The position numbers and the translations under genes were made by a program. The notes below the pieces were generated by a model that was given only the letters and a program-made list of their open reading frames with translations, was not told the DNA's origin and did not search any database. Below, piece by piece: positions 17,594 to 26,114 of a DNA stretch of 64,000 nucleotides. The DNA comes from Thiodiazotropha sp040507035 (GTDB taxonomy: Bacteria; Pseudomonadota; Gammaproteobacteria; Chromatiales; Chromatiaceae). Where the stretch lies: contig JBEVVR010000031.1 in the NCBI GenBank assembly GCA_040507035.1, positions 303,890-367,889 on the forward strand, read 5' to 3'. Every line of letters begins with the position of its first letter. The first letter of the stretch is position 1.

Positions 17594-17607
17594 TTGATAA
17601 AAATCAA
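17594..17607. promoter_or_regulatory. FNR/ANR-type box
   Basis: TTGAT AAAA ATCAA matches the FNR-family consensus TTGAT-N4-ATCAA without a mismatch. The nearest downstream genes are the octaheme cytochrome/cyt b operon on the minus strand, but the box is some 470 bp from the start codon, on the far side of the upstream terminator. A regulatory role in oxygen control of that operon is plausible but needs a transcription start in between. Confidence 0.5.
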
Positions 17608-17651
17608 TCAGGAATGGGGTGAAGTTGGGCTTAATTACCCAATCTGTGTCA

Positions 17652-17996
17652 TCAGAATGTCGTGGAATTCCATCCCCACTGATGGCGTTCTGCGCGACTG
17701 AATTCGATATAGACCCGCTCCGTGGGGATCGCCAGTTCATCCTCCATCAGTTGACACAGGGCTTGTGACAGCTGTTGAGTCTGGTCGTCCGGCAGGCCGA
17801 TGCTCTTCAGTTCCAGGTAGGCCAGGAGGTCGTCGCTGCCCGCGAACAACATCTGTGGATTATGCTCGATGCTGATCATCACATAGCGCTCCGGCTTGCC
17901 CAGAATCTCAGCAACCCTGGCAGAAGTCTGTTTCAGGAAGTCCCCTGACCGGCCTTGGTCGAGTGCCTTGTTGCAGATGATTTTGAGTAGCGGCAT
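17652..17996 (-). CDS. MIF/D-dopachrome-tautomerase-like protein
   Basis: A 114-residue protein of the macrophage migration inhibitory factor family. After Met removal the N-terminus is Pro (MPLLKI), the catalytic base of MIF tautomerases. The ending TERVYIEFSRAERHQWGWN lines up with the MIF C-terminus (RVYINYYD...GWN), including the Tyr and the WN pair, and GKPERYVMISI matches the family core. The frame opens upstream at 18155, but only the ATG at 17996 gives the Pro start and the family length. It begins 5 bp after a DUF4124 gene, so the two are co-transcribed. Bacterial MIF proteins are known but uncommon; the natural substrate here is unknown. Confidence 0.85.
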   Translation of the reverse strand: MPLLKIICNKALDQGRSGDFLKQTSARVAEILGKPERYVMISIEHNPQMLFAGSDDLLAYLELKSIGLPDDQTQQLSQALCQLMEDELAIPTERVYIEFSRAERHQWGWNSTTF

Positions 17997-18001
17997 GGTG
18001 T

Positions 18002-18448
18002 TTACCGTTTGCAGTACTCTTTGATCTGGTCTCTTGCCTCCTGCATCCTCTGTTGGCGATCCTCCTCGGTGAGGCGGACATAGTTGTCGCCGACCTTGTA
18101 GAGGCGGTTCCCCAGTGCGGTGAGCTGCTCCAGATTTTTCCTCGCCACATTGCAATTGTGTCTGCTCTCTTTGGCGATTGCTTCAGTCTCTTGCTTCTGC
18201 GCCTTTTTCAGCGCCCGGTCCTCGGCGCTGTCGGCCAGTTTTTGACGCAGCTCTTTGAGTCGCTGCTTCGAGGCGCCGGAAGCGCTGGCGGGTGCGCTCT
18301 GTATCTTCACGGTTTCGGCCTTGGCATCCGGGGGTGGTGTTTGAGAGTAGGTCACCACGCCCTCTTCGTTGACCCATTTATAGGTTTCTGCGGAAGCAGC
18401 GGTTAAAAAAAACAGCAACAGAGTTGCGAGTAATACGGTCTGTTTCAC
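18002..18448 (-). CDS. DUF4124-domain exported protein
   Basis: A signal peptide (TVLLATLLLFFLTAASA) is followed directly by ETYKWVNEEGVVTYSQTPPP, the signature of DUF4124, a small beta domain common in gammaproteobacterial periplasmic proteins. Residues about 60-120 are charged and probably coiled-coil; two cysteines (HNCNVA and EYCKR) remain in the C-terminal part. I chose the GTG at 18448, preceded by AGGGA, although an upstream ATG at 18472 is possible. It is the first gene of a two-gene unit with the MIF-like gene. Function unknown. Confidence 0.8.
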   Translation of the reverse strand: MKQTVLLATLLLFFLTAASAETYKWVNEEGVVTYSQTPPPDAKAETVKIQSAPASASGASKQRLKELRQKLADSAEDRALKKAQKQETEAIAKESRHNCNVARKNLEQLTALGNRLYKVGDNYVRLTEEDRQQRMQEARDQIKEYCKR

Positions 18449-18647
18449 GAATAGGATCCCTGTGTGATGCATCTATGATCAAAGCTCATTATGGAGCATG
18501 TCGGCCGATTCGCAAGTAGCTAAAGGGCAAGAATGTACAAAATGAGGGGGATATACGCTTGACCTCCATAGAGAGGATTAGTATTTTGCACTGTTCCTAT
18601 AAATTTTAGTGTTCGATAAGACGATCGGCGCAATTGGAGGCCTAAAG

Positions 18648-20366
18648 GTGGAACTTAGCGGTGGCGAGATCATCGTTCAATGTTTGAAAGATGAGGGTGT
18701 GGAGCATGTTTTCGGTTATCCGGGCGGTGCTGTGCTGCATATCTACGATGCGATTTTCAAGCAGAAGGATGTGAAGCATATTCTGGTCCGCCACGAACAG
18801 GCGGCTGGCCACGCAGCCGATGGTTATGCCCGTGCCACCGGCAAACCCGGTGTGGTCCTGGTGACCTCCGGGCCGGGGGCGACCAATGCGGTGACCGGTA
18901 TTGCCACCGCTTTCATGGACTCCATTCCCATGGTCATCCTGACCGGTCAGGTGCCGACACCGGTGATCGGCAGTGATGCATTTCAAGAGGTCGATACCGT
19001 CGGCATCACCCGCCCCTGTGTAAAACACAATTTTTTGGTCAAGCGCCTGGAAGATCTGGCGGAGACGATCAAGAAGGCCTTCTACATCGCCACCACCGGT
19101 CGACCGGGGCCGGTGGTTGTCGATATTCCCAAGGATGTGACGGATCCGGGGATCAAGATACCTTACAAATACCCCAGCAAGGTCAAGATGCGCTCCTACA
19201 ACCCGGTGATCAAGGGGCATCTCGGGCAGATCAAGAAAGCGGTGAAGATCCTCATGGAGGCGGAGCGTCCGGTCTTCTACACCGGTGGCGGGGTGGTGTT
19301 GGATGATGCCGCCAAGCCACTGACCGACCTCGTCGACAAGCTGGGATTTCCCATTACCCAGACCCTGATGGGATTGGGGGCCTACCCGGGTAGCGGCAAG
19401 AATTTCCTCGGCATGCTCGGTATGCATGGCACCTACGAAGCGAATATGGCAATGCATGAGACCGATGTGCTGATTGCCGTCGGTGCCCGTTTCGATGATC
19501 GTGTCACCGGGCATGTGAAACAGTTTTGCCCGGATGCCACCATCATCCATATCGATATCGATCCCTCATCGATCTCCAAGAATGTGCGTGTCGATGTTCC
19601 CATCGTGGGCCCGGTCAAGCAGGTGCTTAGGGATATGCTCAAGGTGGTGGAAGAGGGCAGTGCCAAGCCCAAGAAACAGGCCTTGAAGCAGTGGTGGGAG
19701 CAGATCGAGAAATGGCGCTCCATGGATTGTCTGAAATATGACCAGAAGAGCAAATTGATCAAGCCGCAGTACGCGGTTGAGATGCTGCATAAGGTTACCA
19801 AGGGTGATGCCTACGTGACCTCCGATGTTGGGCAACATCAGATGTTCGCTGCGCAGTTCTACAGTTTTGACAAACCACGTCGCTGGATCAACTCCGGTGG
19901 TCTCGGCACCATGGGTTTCGGTCTGCCTGCCGCCATGGGGGTGCAGATGGCATTTCCCAAGGCGGAAGTGGCAGTGGTCACCGGTGAGTCAAGTATCCAG
20001 ATGTGTATCCAGGAGCTGGCGACCTGTCTGCAGTATGAACTGCCGATAAAGATCATTCTGCTCAACAACGGTTATATGGGCATGGTGCGGCAGTGGCAGG
20101 AGTTCTTCTACGAGAGTCGCTACTCCCAATCGGGGATGAGCGTCACCCCCGATTTCGTGAAACTGACCGAGTCCTACGGCCATGTGGGGATGCGTGTCGA
20201 TAAAACCAAGGATCTGGAGGGGGCCATGAAGGAGGCCTTCTCGCTCAAGGATCGACTGGTATTTCTGGATGTGGTGGTTGATCCCTCAGAGAATGTCTAT
20301 CCGATGATTGCGGCGGGCAAGGGGCATCATGAGATGTATCTGTCACCGGGGAGTGAGTTGGTCTGA
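18648..20366 (+). CDS. ilvI: Acetolactate synthase large subunit
   Basis: Condenses two pyruvates, or pyruvate and 2-oxobutyrate, in Val/Leu/Ile synthesis with ThDP and FAD. The ThDP-activating Glu lies in RHEQAAGHAADGYA (about residues 48-61); RFDDRVTG is the FAD/domain region. At the ThDP-Mg motif the usual GDG-x26-NN reads GES...LLNN, replacing the metal-binding Asp by Glu; the surrounding SIQMCIQELAT is normal, so it is probably functional. I chose GTG 18648, preceded by GGAGG, which gives 572 aa close to E. coli IlvI (574); the frame opens further upstream at 18609. It overlaps ilvH by one base. Confidence 0.94.
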   Translation: MELSGGEIIVQCLKDEGVEHVFGYPGGAVLHIYDAIFKQKDVKHILVRHEQAAGHAADGYARATGKPGVVLVTSGPGATNAVTGIATAFMDSIPMVILTGQVPTPVIGSDAFQEVDTVGITRPCVKHNFLVKRLEDLAETIKKAFYIATTGRPGPVVVDIPKDVTDPGIKIPYKYPSKVKMRSYNPVIKGHLGQIKKAVKILMEAERPVFYTGGGVVLDDAAKPLTDLVDKLGFPITQTLMGLGAYPGSGKNFLGMLGMHGTYEANMAMHETDVLIAVGARFDDRVTGHVKQFCPDATIIHIDIDPSSISKNVRVDVPIVGPVKQVLRDMLKVVEEGSAKPKKQALKQWWEQIEKWRSMDCLKYDQKSKLIKPQYAVEMLHKVTKGDAYVTSDVGQHQMFAAQFYSFDKPRRWINSGGLGTMGFGLPAAMGVQMAFPKAEVAVVTGESSIQMCIQELATCLQYELPIKIILLNNGYMGMVRQWQEFFYESRYSQSGMSVTPDFVKLTESYGHVGMRVDKTKDLEGAMKEAFSLKDRLVFLDVVVDPSENVYPMIAAGKGHHEMYLSPGSELV

Positions 20367-20857
20367 TGAGACATATCATATCTATCCTGTTAGAGAATGA
20401 GTCCGGTGCCTTGGCGCGGGTGGCCAATCTGTTCACTGCCCGTGGCTATAACATCGAATCACTGACGGTGGCACCCACCGAGGATCTGAGCCTCTCCCGC
20501 ATGACCCTGGTAACCAGTGGCAGCGACGAGATCATCGAGCAGATCACCAAGCAGCTGAACAAGCTGATCGATACGGTAAAGCTTGTGGATCTCACCGAGG
20601 GCAGTCATATCGAACGCGAGATGATGATGATCAAACTGCGGGCTGAACGTTCCCAGCGAGAGGAGATCAAGCGCCTGGTCGACATCTTCCGCGGCAAGAT
20701 CATCGATGTCACCGACACCAGCTACACCGTCGAGTTGACCGGGGCGGCGAGCAAGCTTAATGCCTTCATCGAGGCGGTGGACGAGGAACTGATCATCGAG
20801 GTGGTACGCACCGGTCCCTCGGGCATCGGCCGTGGCGCCAAGGGGCTCGGGCTCTGA
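20366..20857 (+). CDS. ilvH: Acetolactate synthase small regulatory subunit
   Basis: A 163-residue ACT-domain protein that activates IlvI and confers valine feedback inhibition. The start MRHIISILLENESGALARV (1-19) and FTARGYNIESLTVAPTED follow IlvH closely; the C-terminal domain (about 85-163) includes FRGKIIDVTD and ends GPSGIGRGAKGL. ATG 20366 overlaps the ilvI stop (TGATG), giving translational coupling and fixed stoichiometry. Confidence 0.96.
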   Translation: MRHIISILLENESGALARVANLFTARGYNIESLTVAPTEDLSLSRMTLVTSGSDEIIEQITKQLNKLIDTVKLVDLTEGSHIEREMMMIKLRAERSQREEIKRLVDIFRGKIIDVTDTSYTVELTGAASKLNAFIEAVDEELIIEVVRTGPSGIGRGAKGLGL

Positions 20858-20979
20858 CAACCTAATTATGAATTTTGAATTATTAATTTTGAATTGAGGT
20901 GTGCGCTTCGCGCACGCCGATTCATGGATAATTCAAAATTCAACATTCAAAATTCAAAATTTTTCCGAAGGAAATCAAA
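20858..20979. repeat. AT-rich ATTCAAAATT repeats around a GC hairpin, between ilvH and ilvC
   Basis: Copies of ATTCAAAATT or its reverse complement AATTTTGAAT occur at about 20871-20895 (one orientation) and 20930-20960 (the other), on both sides of GTGCGC TTCG GCGCAC-like sequence (about 20900-20916). The whole is a large imperfect palindrome that could fold in the ilvHC transcript. It may set relative expression of ilvC or be an extragenic repeat. The ilvC ribosome site (GAAGGAAA) lies right after it. Confidence 0.6.
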
Positions 20980-21996
20980 ATGGCTATCAACGTTTACTAC
21001 GACAAAGACTGCGACCTGAGCATCATCAAGGGGAAGACGGTCTCCATCATCGGCTATGGCTCACAGGGTCATGCCCACGCCAACAATCTGCAGGACTCCG
21101 GTGTGACTGTCATCGTTGGCCTGCGTGAGGGTTCTCCTTCGGCGACCAAGGCGCAGAATGCCGGGTTGACAGTGAAATCGATCGAGGAGGCGGTAGCGGC
21201 TGCTGACATCGTCATGATACTGGCCCCCGATGAGTTTCAGGCCAGGCTCTATCGCGAACAGATCGAGCCCAATATCAAGGAGTCAGCGGCGCTTGCCTTC
21301 GCCCACGGCTTCGCCATCCACTATAACCAGATCGTGCCGCGGGAAGATCTCGACGTCATCATGATTGCTCCCAAGGCGCCGGGCCACACGGTGCGTAGCG
21401 AGTATGTGAAGGGCGGCGGCATTCCCGATCTGGTAGCGATCTATCAGGACGCCACGGGTACCGCCATGGATACCGCGCTCTCCTACGCCTCGGCAATCGG
21501 CGGTGGGCGCACCGGTATCATCGAAACCAGTTTCAAGGATGAGACCGAGACCGATCTATTTGGTGAGCAGGCGGTACTCTGCGGTGGCGCCGTGGAGCTG
21601 GTGAAGGCTGGATTCGAAACCCTGACCGAGGCGGGTTACGCCCCGGAAATGGCCTACTTCGAGTGCCTCCACGAGCTGAAGTTGATTGTCGACCTGATGT
21701 ACGAGGGCGGCATCGCCAACATGAACTACTCGATCTCCAACAATGCGGAGTATGGCGAATATGTGACCGGCCCCAGGGTGATCAACGAGGAGAGCCGCAA
21801 GGCGATGCGGGAGGCCCTGCATAACATTCAAACCGGTGAGTATGCCAAGCAGTTCGTCTCCGAGGGCGCCCTGGGCTATCCGTCGATGACCGCCTATCGC
21901 CGGCTCAACGAGGCCCACGCCATCGAGCAGGTGGGTGAACAACTCAGAGCGATGATGCCCTGGATCAAAAAGATCGTGGATAAGTCAAAGAACTAG
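20980..21996 (+). CDS. ilvC: Ketol-acid reductoisomerase, class I
   Basis: Converts acetolactate to dihydroxyisovalerate (and the Ile analogue) with NADPH and Mg2+. The 338-residue length is the short class I form, unlike the 491-residue E. coli enzyme. The Rossmann motif is GYGSQGHAHANNL (about 24-36). The Mg-binding residues lie in ETDLFGEQAVLCGG (about 190-203) and FECLHELKLI (about 226-235). It follows ilvIH in the order expected for Chromatiales-like genomes and ends in a strong hairpin. Confidence 0.97.
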   Translation: MAINVYYDKDCDLSIIKGKTVSIIGYGSQGHAHANNLQDSGVTVIVGLREGSPSATKAQNAGLTVKSIEEAVAAADIVMILAPDEFQARLYREQIEPNIKESAALAFAHGFAIHYNQIVPREDLDVIMIAPKAPGHTVRSEYVKGGGIPDLVAIYQDATGTAMDTALSYASAIGGGRTGIIETSFKDETETDLFGEQAVLCGGAVELVKAGFETLTEAGYAPEMAYFECLHELKLIVDLMYEGGIANMNYSISNNAEYGEYVTGPRVINEESRKAMREALHNIQTGEYAKQFVSEGALGYPSMTAYRRLNEAHAIEQVGEQLRAMMPWIKKIVDKSKN

Positions 21997-22015
21997 GCGA
22001 TTTAAATATCAACCC

Positions 22016-22038
22016 AAGGTGCGGTTACACCGCACCTT
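22016..22038 (+). terminator. Hairpin after ilvC
   Basis: AAGGTGCGG TTACA CCGCACCTT is a perfect 9-bp stem 20 nt past the ilvC stop, followed by GTCATTT. The T-run is poor, so termination may be partial. Confidence 0.65.
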
Positions 22039-22076
22039 GTCATTTAGACCGGATTGGATAGGCGTTACCCCGGGTC

Positions 22077-22856
22077 CTAGGTTTTGTAGATGGGTTGAGC
22101 TCCCAGCTGTTCATGGATCAGGTTACTGACCTGGGGTGAGATCCGGGTTGCCTGGGCCAGATTATGCAGATACTGGGCTTCGGCCTGGGTATCGAGATCG
22201 ATTGCCATCAGCGACATGGTATAGACCTGCTGCTCCAGTCCTGCCGGGATGGAACGCACAAAGCCCTCCAGGTCGAGGGGTTGAGAAAGTTCGTTACGGA
22301 CGAAATCGATCTCATCCTGGGTAACCTCACCAAGCTTGCCGATTATCTTCTGCTGCTCTTCCCTGTCGACTTCGCCATCGGCCTTTGCCGCGTTGGTCAT
22401 GGCGCGAATCAGCAAGGTTGCCTGATCGCTTGCCTGTTGATAATCCATCCCCTGGGGAAGATTGTCGCTGGACTTGAAATGGCTTGGCTGGGCGCCAGAC
22501 TGTCCGCCGAACTGAGTCATGGCGGCACCGATCAGACTCCCCAGTCCCGCACCGCCACCGCCCCCGTTCAGCAGTCCGCCCAGAAGGTCGGTGATATTAC
22601 CCCCGCCCGATTGGCTGCCCCCCAATGAGTTGCTGACCCCGCCCAGGAGATCACCGAGACCGCCGCCACTGGATTGAGTACTGCCCCCGCCGAGCATGCT
22701 GCCAAGGATACTGCCGAGACCGCCGCCACCGGCTTGAGATCCGCCTCCAGCCATGGCTCCGATGACCGAACCTAAAATATTAGTGCCGGAACCGCGGGAC
22801 AAGACACCACTGTTGAGTATGCTGCCGAGTAACTTTATCGCATCGATATTAGCCAT
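22077..22856 (-). CDS. DUF533 / YebE-like TerB-fold protein
   Basis: A 259-residue protein. Residues about 30-115 are extremely Gly/Ser-rich with repeated LGSxLGG units, a flexible region. Residues 135-259 form the conserved DUF533 domain with QASDQATLLIRAMTNAAKADGEVDREEQQKI, an acidic TerB-like helix pair, and DFVRNEL. E. coli YebE is annotated as inner membrane, but a clear membrane helix is not seen here apart from the Gly-rich part. Function unknown; related TerB-fold proteins respond to metals or stress. It stands alone, convergent with ilvC. Confidence 0.82.
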   Translation of the reverse strand: MANIDAIKLLGSILNSGVLSRGSGTNILGSVIGAMAGGGSQAGGGGLGSILGSMLGGGSTQSSGGGLGDLLGGVSNSLGGSQSGGGNITDLLGGLLNGGGGGAGLGSLIGAAMTQFGGQSGAQPSHFKSSDNLPQGMDYQQASDQATLLIRAMTNAAKADGEVDREEQQKIIGKLGEVTQDEIDFVRNELSQPLDLEGFVRSIPAGLEQQVYTMSLMAIDLDTQAEAQYLHNLAQATRISPQVSNLIHEQLGAQPIYKT

Positions 22857-23015
22857 TGTTCGTTATCCCTATTGGTGGAATCAGTGATCTTTTTAGCTTG
22901 ACATACGATACACCCTGGAGTGGGCTGAGTCCCAAAATACCATGAAAGTTAACAATTTGGCAGGGATCATGGCCACTGCCAAAAAGCGATGGAGGCCATT
23001 GTCTCGATTAGGAAT

Positions 23016-24269
23016 TTACTTGAATGTCGATACCGTTGCGCTGCCTGCTTGCGGTTGTGAGCCAGGATCGCATTCGATGCGATTACGTCCTGACTGTTTG
23101 CTGCGATAGAGCGCGTCGTCAGCGCGCTTGATCAGCCTGTCCTGGGAGGGGTATTCATCCGCATCAGTCGCCAGCCCGATACTAAGGGTGATATGTTTTT
23201 CCGTAGGAGAATTGGGGTGGGCTATGCTCATTGCGGCGATTTTCCGTTGGATGCGCCTGGCAACCTTCTCACCTCCCGCGATGTCGGTGTTTGGCAGGAT
23301 GACAATGAACTCCTCACCGCCGAACCGAGCGCAGAAGTCACCGCCGCGCTGCAGGGCTGTATTGATGGCTTTGGCCACCTTTACGATACAGTCATCTCCC
23401 TCCAGGTGACCGAGGGAATCGTTATAGTGCTTGAAGTGGTCGATATCGCAAATCATCAACGTCAGCGGGGTCAGGTTACGGCTTGCACGTCTGTATTCTG
23501 CAGACAAGCGTTCTATGAAGTGACGACGATTGGGGACTCCGGTCAATGCGTCCATGATCGACTGGCGGTGCACCCGTTGATAACTTGCAGAGAGTCTCTG
23601 CGAGAGGATGATGATAACCATGAAACCGATGGCGCCAATGACACTATGACCGATTACGATTCCCTGGATAGGGGCTGGATGGACATCCGGAATGGTAACG
23701 CTGATGCCGCCGCGCAGGTCCCCAACCTTATATCCCTGTCTTTCATGGCAGCGCAGACAGGCACGGGTAGTCATCAATGGTGCCATGTAGAAGAACCGGT
23801 ATCCGCTTCTTGTTGCCAACAGACGACTATATTCCTCGGTCTCGCCGGTTTCAAAGCTGTGCAGGGCCTCACGCTCCAGTTCGCTTGGTCTGTTTTGCGG
23901 ACGAATCGGATCGAGGCTGGTGATGTGCAGTTGAATGCCGTCTCTTTGCGTGGCGAGTTCGGACACCTGCCGGGTCATGTAGGCAGGATTGACCAGGGTC
24001 AGTGTCAAGCTGTCGTCTACCACAATCTCACGCTTGTCGATTTCGAGGTATCTATTCGGTGGGGTGGCTTCTGATACCGGCACATAGACACCACCATGGT
24101 TGGCATTCCACTCTCTAACCAGGGTGATGTGATCAAAAATCAGCTTCGCGGTATCTCTCAGAAAGTACTGATGCTCCACCTGGGTGTGTTTGATATTCCA
24201 TCCGAGAGAGATCAGCACCACCAGGCACCATGCGGTCAAAAGGAGGAAGGCCAGTTTTTTATAGTTCAA
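23016..24269 (-). CDS. Diguanylate cyclase with DUF3365 (Tll0287-like) haem-type sensor
   Basis: A membrane-bound c-di-GMP synthase of 417 residues. A membrane helix (about 8-25) is followed by a periplasmic DUF3365 domain with WNANHGGVYVPV and a CLRCH haem-attachment motif (about 165-169), a second helix (about 205-228) and a cytoplasmic GGDEF domain (about 245-400). The active site is GGEEF; the inhibitory-site RGGD lies exactly five residues before it, so the enzyme should be active and product-inhibited. The haem suggests sensing of redox state, O2 or NO (inference). It is isolated and divergent from argG. Confidence 0.88.
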   Translation of the reverse strand: MNYKKLAFLLLTAWCLVVLISLGWNIKHTQVEHQYFLRDTAKLIFDHITLVREWNANHGGVYVPVSEATPPNRYLEIDKREIVVDDSLTLTLVNPAYMTRQVSELATQRDGIQLHITSLDPIRPQNRPSELEREALHSFETGETEEYSRLLATRSGYRFFYMAPLMTTRACLRCHERQGYKVGDLRGGISVTIPDVHPAPIQGIVIGHSVIGAIGFMVIIILSQRLSASYQRVHRQSIMDALTGVPNRRHFIERLSAEYRRASRNLTPLTLMICDIDHFKHYNDSLGHLEGDDCIVKVAKAINTALQRGGDFCARFGGEEFIVILPNTDIAGGEKVARRIQRKIAAMSIAHPNSPTEKHITLSIGLATDADEYPSQDRLIKRADDALYRSKQSGRNRIECDPGSQPQAGSATVSTFK

Positions 24270-24480
24270 TCGCCTCAGCCGTCAATGTGAGTCGGGGTAG
24301 GGTGTGTCCACAAAGCCCAAATCAGTCAAATTATAGCAGCAGATTTGTCATCAATTGTGCTAAAGAAGAACAGGAATCCTAGCATTTCCGCCTGTATCGA
24401 GGCTCTTAATCATGGCATATCATCAATCGTAAGATGGGTTATAATCGCCGCCTTTAGTGCATCTTATTGGGAGATAGCAG

Positions 24481-25701
24481 ATGTCCAAATACAACATAAA
24501 GAAGGTTGTCCTGGCCTACTCCGGTGGCCTCGATACCTCGATAATCGTCAAATGGCTGCAGGACGAGTATCAATGCGAAGTGGTTACCTTCACTGCCGAT
24601 ATCGGGCAGGGGGAGGAGGTCGAGCCGGTTCGCGCCAAGGCGGAAGCGGCCGGCATCAGCGAGATCTACATTGAGGACCTGACCGAGGATTTTGTGCTCA
24701 ACTATGTCTTCCCGATGTTCCGCGCCAATGCCGTCTACGAGGGTGAATATCTTTTGGGTACCTCTATTGCGAGACCCCTTATCGCCAAGCGTTTGATAGA
24801 GATCGCCAACGAGACCGGCGCCGACGCCATCTCCCACGGGGCTACGGGCAAAGGCAATGATCAGGTGCGCTTTGAACTCAGTGCCTATGCACTGCGTCCC
24901 GATATCAGGATCATCGCTCCCTGGCGGGAGTGGGATCTCAACTCCAGGGAGAAACTCCTGGCCTATGCCGATGCCAATGGTATTTCGATAGAGATGAAGC
25001 GGGAGGGTAAGAAGTCGCCTTACTCCATGGATGCCAATCTGCTCCACATATCCTATGAAGGCTATGATCTCGAGGATCCTTGGAATGAGCCGGGTGAGGA
25101 TATGTGGCGTTGGAGCAAATCCCCCGAAAATGCGCCAAATAAGGCAACCTACGTGGAGATCGGTTTTGAAAACGGCGATCCGGTCTCCATCGATGGTGAG
25201 AAGCTCTCTGCTGCGGCATTGCTGTTGAAGCTGAATCAGTTGGGTGGGGATAACGGAGTCGGACGTGCCGATATCGTCGAAAACCGTTATGTCGGCATGA
25301 AATCCCGGGGCTGTTATGAGACCCCTGGCGGCACCATTATGTTGAAGGCGCATCGTGCCATGGAGTCATTGACTCTGGATCGGGAGGCGGCGCATATGAA
25401 GGATGAATTGATGCCCCGCTATGCCAAGTTGATCTACAACGGCTACTGGTTTACCCCGGAAAGGGAGATGCTGCAGGCGGCCATCGATCAGACCCAACAG
25501 GTCGTCAATGGCGTTGTCAGAGTCAAGCTCTACAAGGGTAATGTCTCCATTGTCGGGCGGCGCTCCAATACCAACAGCCTGTTCGATGAATCGATAGCGA
25601 CCTTTGAAGACGACGCCGGTGCATACAATCAAAAAGATGCGGAGGGATTCATCAAGCTGAATGCCCTGCGCCTGCGGGTGGCGGCAAGCAAGGGGCGTTG
25701 A
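24481..25701 (+). CDS. argG: Argininosuccinate synthase
   Basis: Joins citrulline and aspartate with ATP in arginine synthesis. The 406-residue type with the N-terminal PP-motif AYSGGLDTS (about 12-20) is complete; SHGATGKGNDQVRFE (about 118-132) forms the citrulline/ATP site, and KSPYSMDANLLHISYEG follows near 180. GGGAG precedes ATG by 6 nt. The arginine genes argE and argA lie 8-10 kb away rather than in one operon. Confidence 0.97.
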   Translation: MSKYNIKKVVLAYSGGLDTSIIVKWLQDEYQCEVVTFTADIGQGEEVEPVRAKAEAAGISEIYIEDLTEDFVLNYVFPMFRANAVYEGEYLLGTSIARPLIAKRLIEIANETGADAISHGATGKGNDQVRFELSAYALRPDIRIIAPWREWDLNSREKLLAYADANGISIEMKREGKKSPYSMDANLLHISYEGYDLEDPWNEPGEDMWRWSKSPENAPNKATYVEIGFENGDPVSIDGEKLSAAALLLKLNQLGGDNGVGRADIVENRYVGMKSRGCYETPGGTIMLKAHRAMESLTLDREAAHMKDELMPRYAKLIYNGYWFTPEREMLQAAIDQTQQVVNGVVRVKLYKGNVSIVGRRSNTNSLFDESIATFEDDAGAYNQKDAEGFIKLNALRLRVAASKGR

Positions 25702-26114
25702 TAGTTCAGTCCGCAAATGAACGCGAATCAACGCAAATGGGCTTTTGTTGATTCTGCTCGGCACCTCTATCACGTGGGGCGCTGCCCCACCGATATCTGT
25801 ACATAGTTCCCACGCTGGAGCATGGGAATGAGGCAATGCAGTTGTCGCATTGTTAAACAGTCACGGCGGCTGGTGCGCCTCTTTCTCCGCCACCCCAACA
25901 GCACGTCCGTATGCTGACGGGGCTATCGCGGCATCCCTGCCGCTGCTGCGAAAGAGGCACACCAGCCACCTCCGTTCTGCTAGTTTCCTGGTTCCCATGC
26001 TCCTGCGTGGGAACTCATAACTCACTTAATTGACCCACCGTATGCATTCCCACGCTGGAGCGTAGGAACGAGATAAATTTGCGTTAATTCGCGTTCATTT
26101 GCGAACCCATTTTC
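25702..26114. repeat. MITE-like nested palindromic repeat between argG and leuA
   Basis: The outer arms are 27-bp inverted repeats (25712-25738 and 26077-26103) with one mismatch, core CGCAAATGAACGCGAA. Inside are 18-bp arms with one mismatch at 25868-25885 and 25950-25967, and several copies of the TTCCCACGCTGGAGC...GGGAA palindrome (about 25807, 25988-26012, 26046). No coding frame stands out. It looks like several extragenic repeat elements inserted in one another, filling the whole 410-bp gap. Confidence 0.75.

Larger units (their letters stand above)
17123..17651. other. Intergenic region upstream of the octaheme operon
   Basis: About 530 bp between the octaheme gene and the MIF-like gene. 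It holds the terminator at 17524 and the FNR-type box at 17594, plus an AT-rich inverted motif GGGAATATTCTCCC near 17230. A minus-strand frame of about 115 codons crosses it, but its composition and lack of a ribosome site do not look like a gene. Confidence 0.6.

Noticed and set aside
24454..25353. 299-codon minus-strand frame opposite argG
   Set aside because: Antisense shadow of a highly conserved gene.
25702..26114. Possible CRISPR array
   Set aside because: The repeats are inverted and nested, without regular direct repeats and unique spacers.
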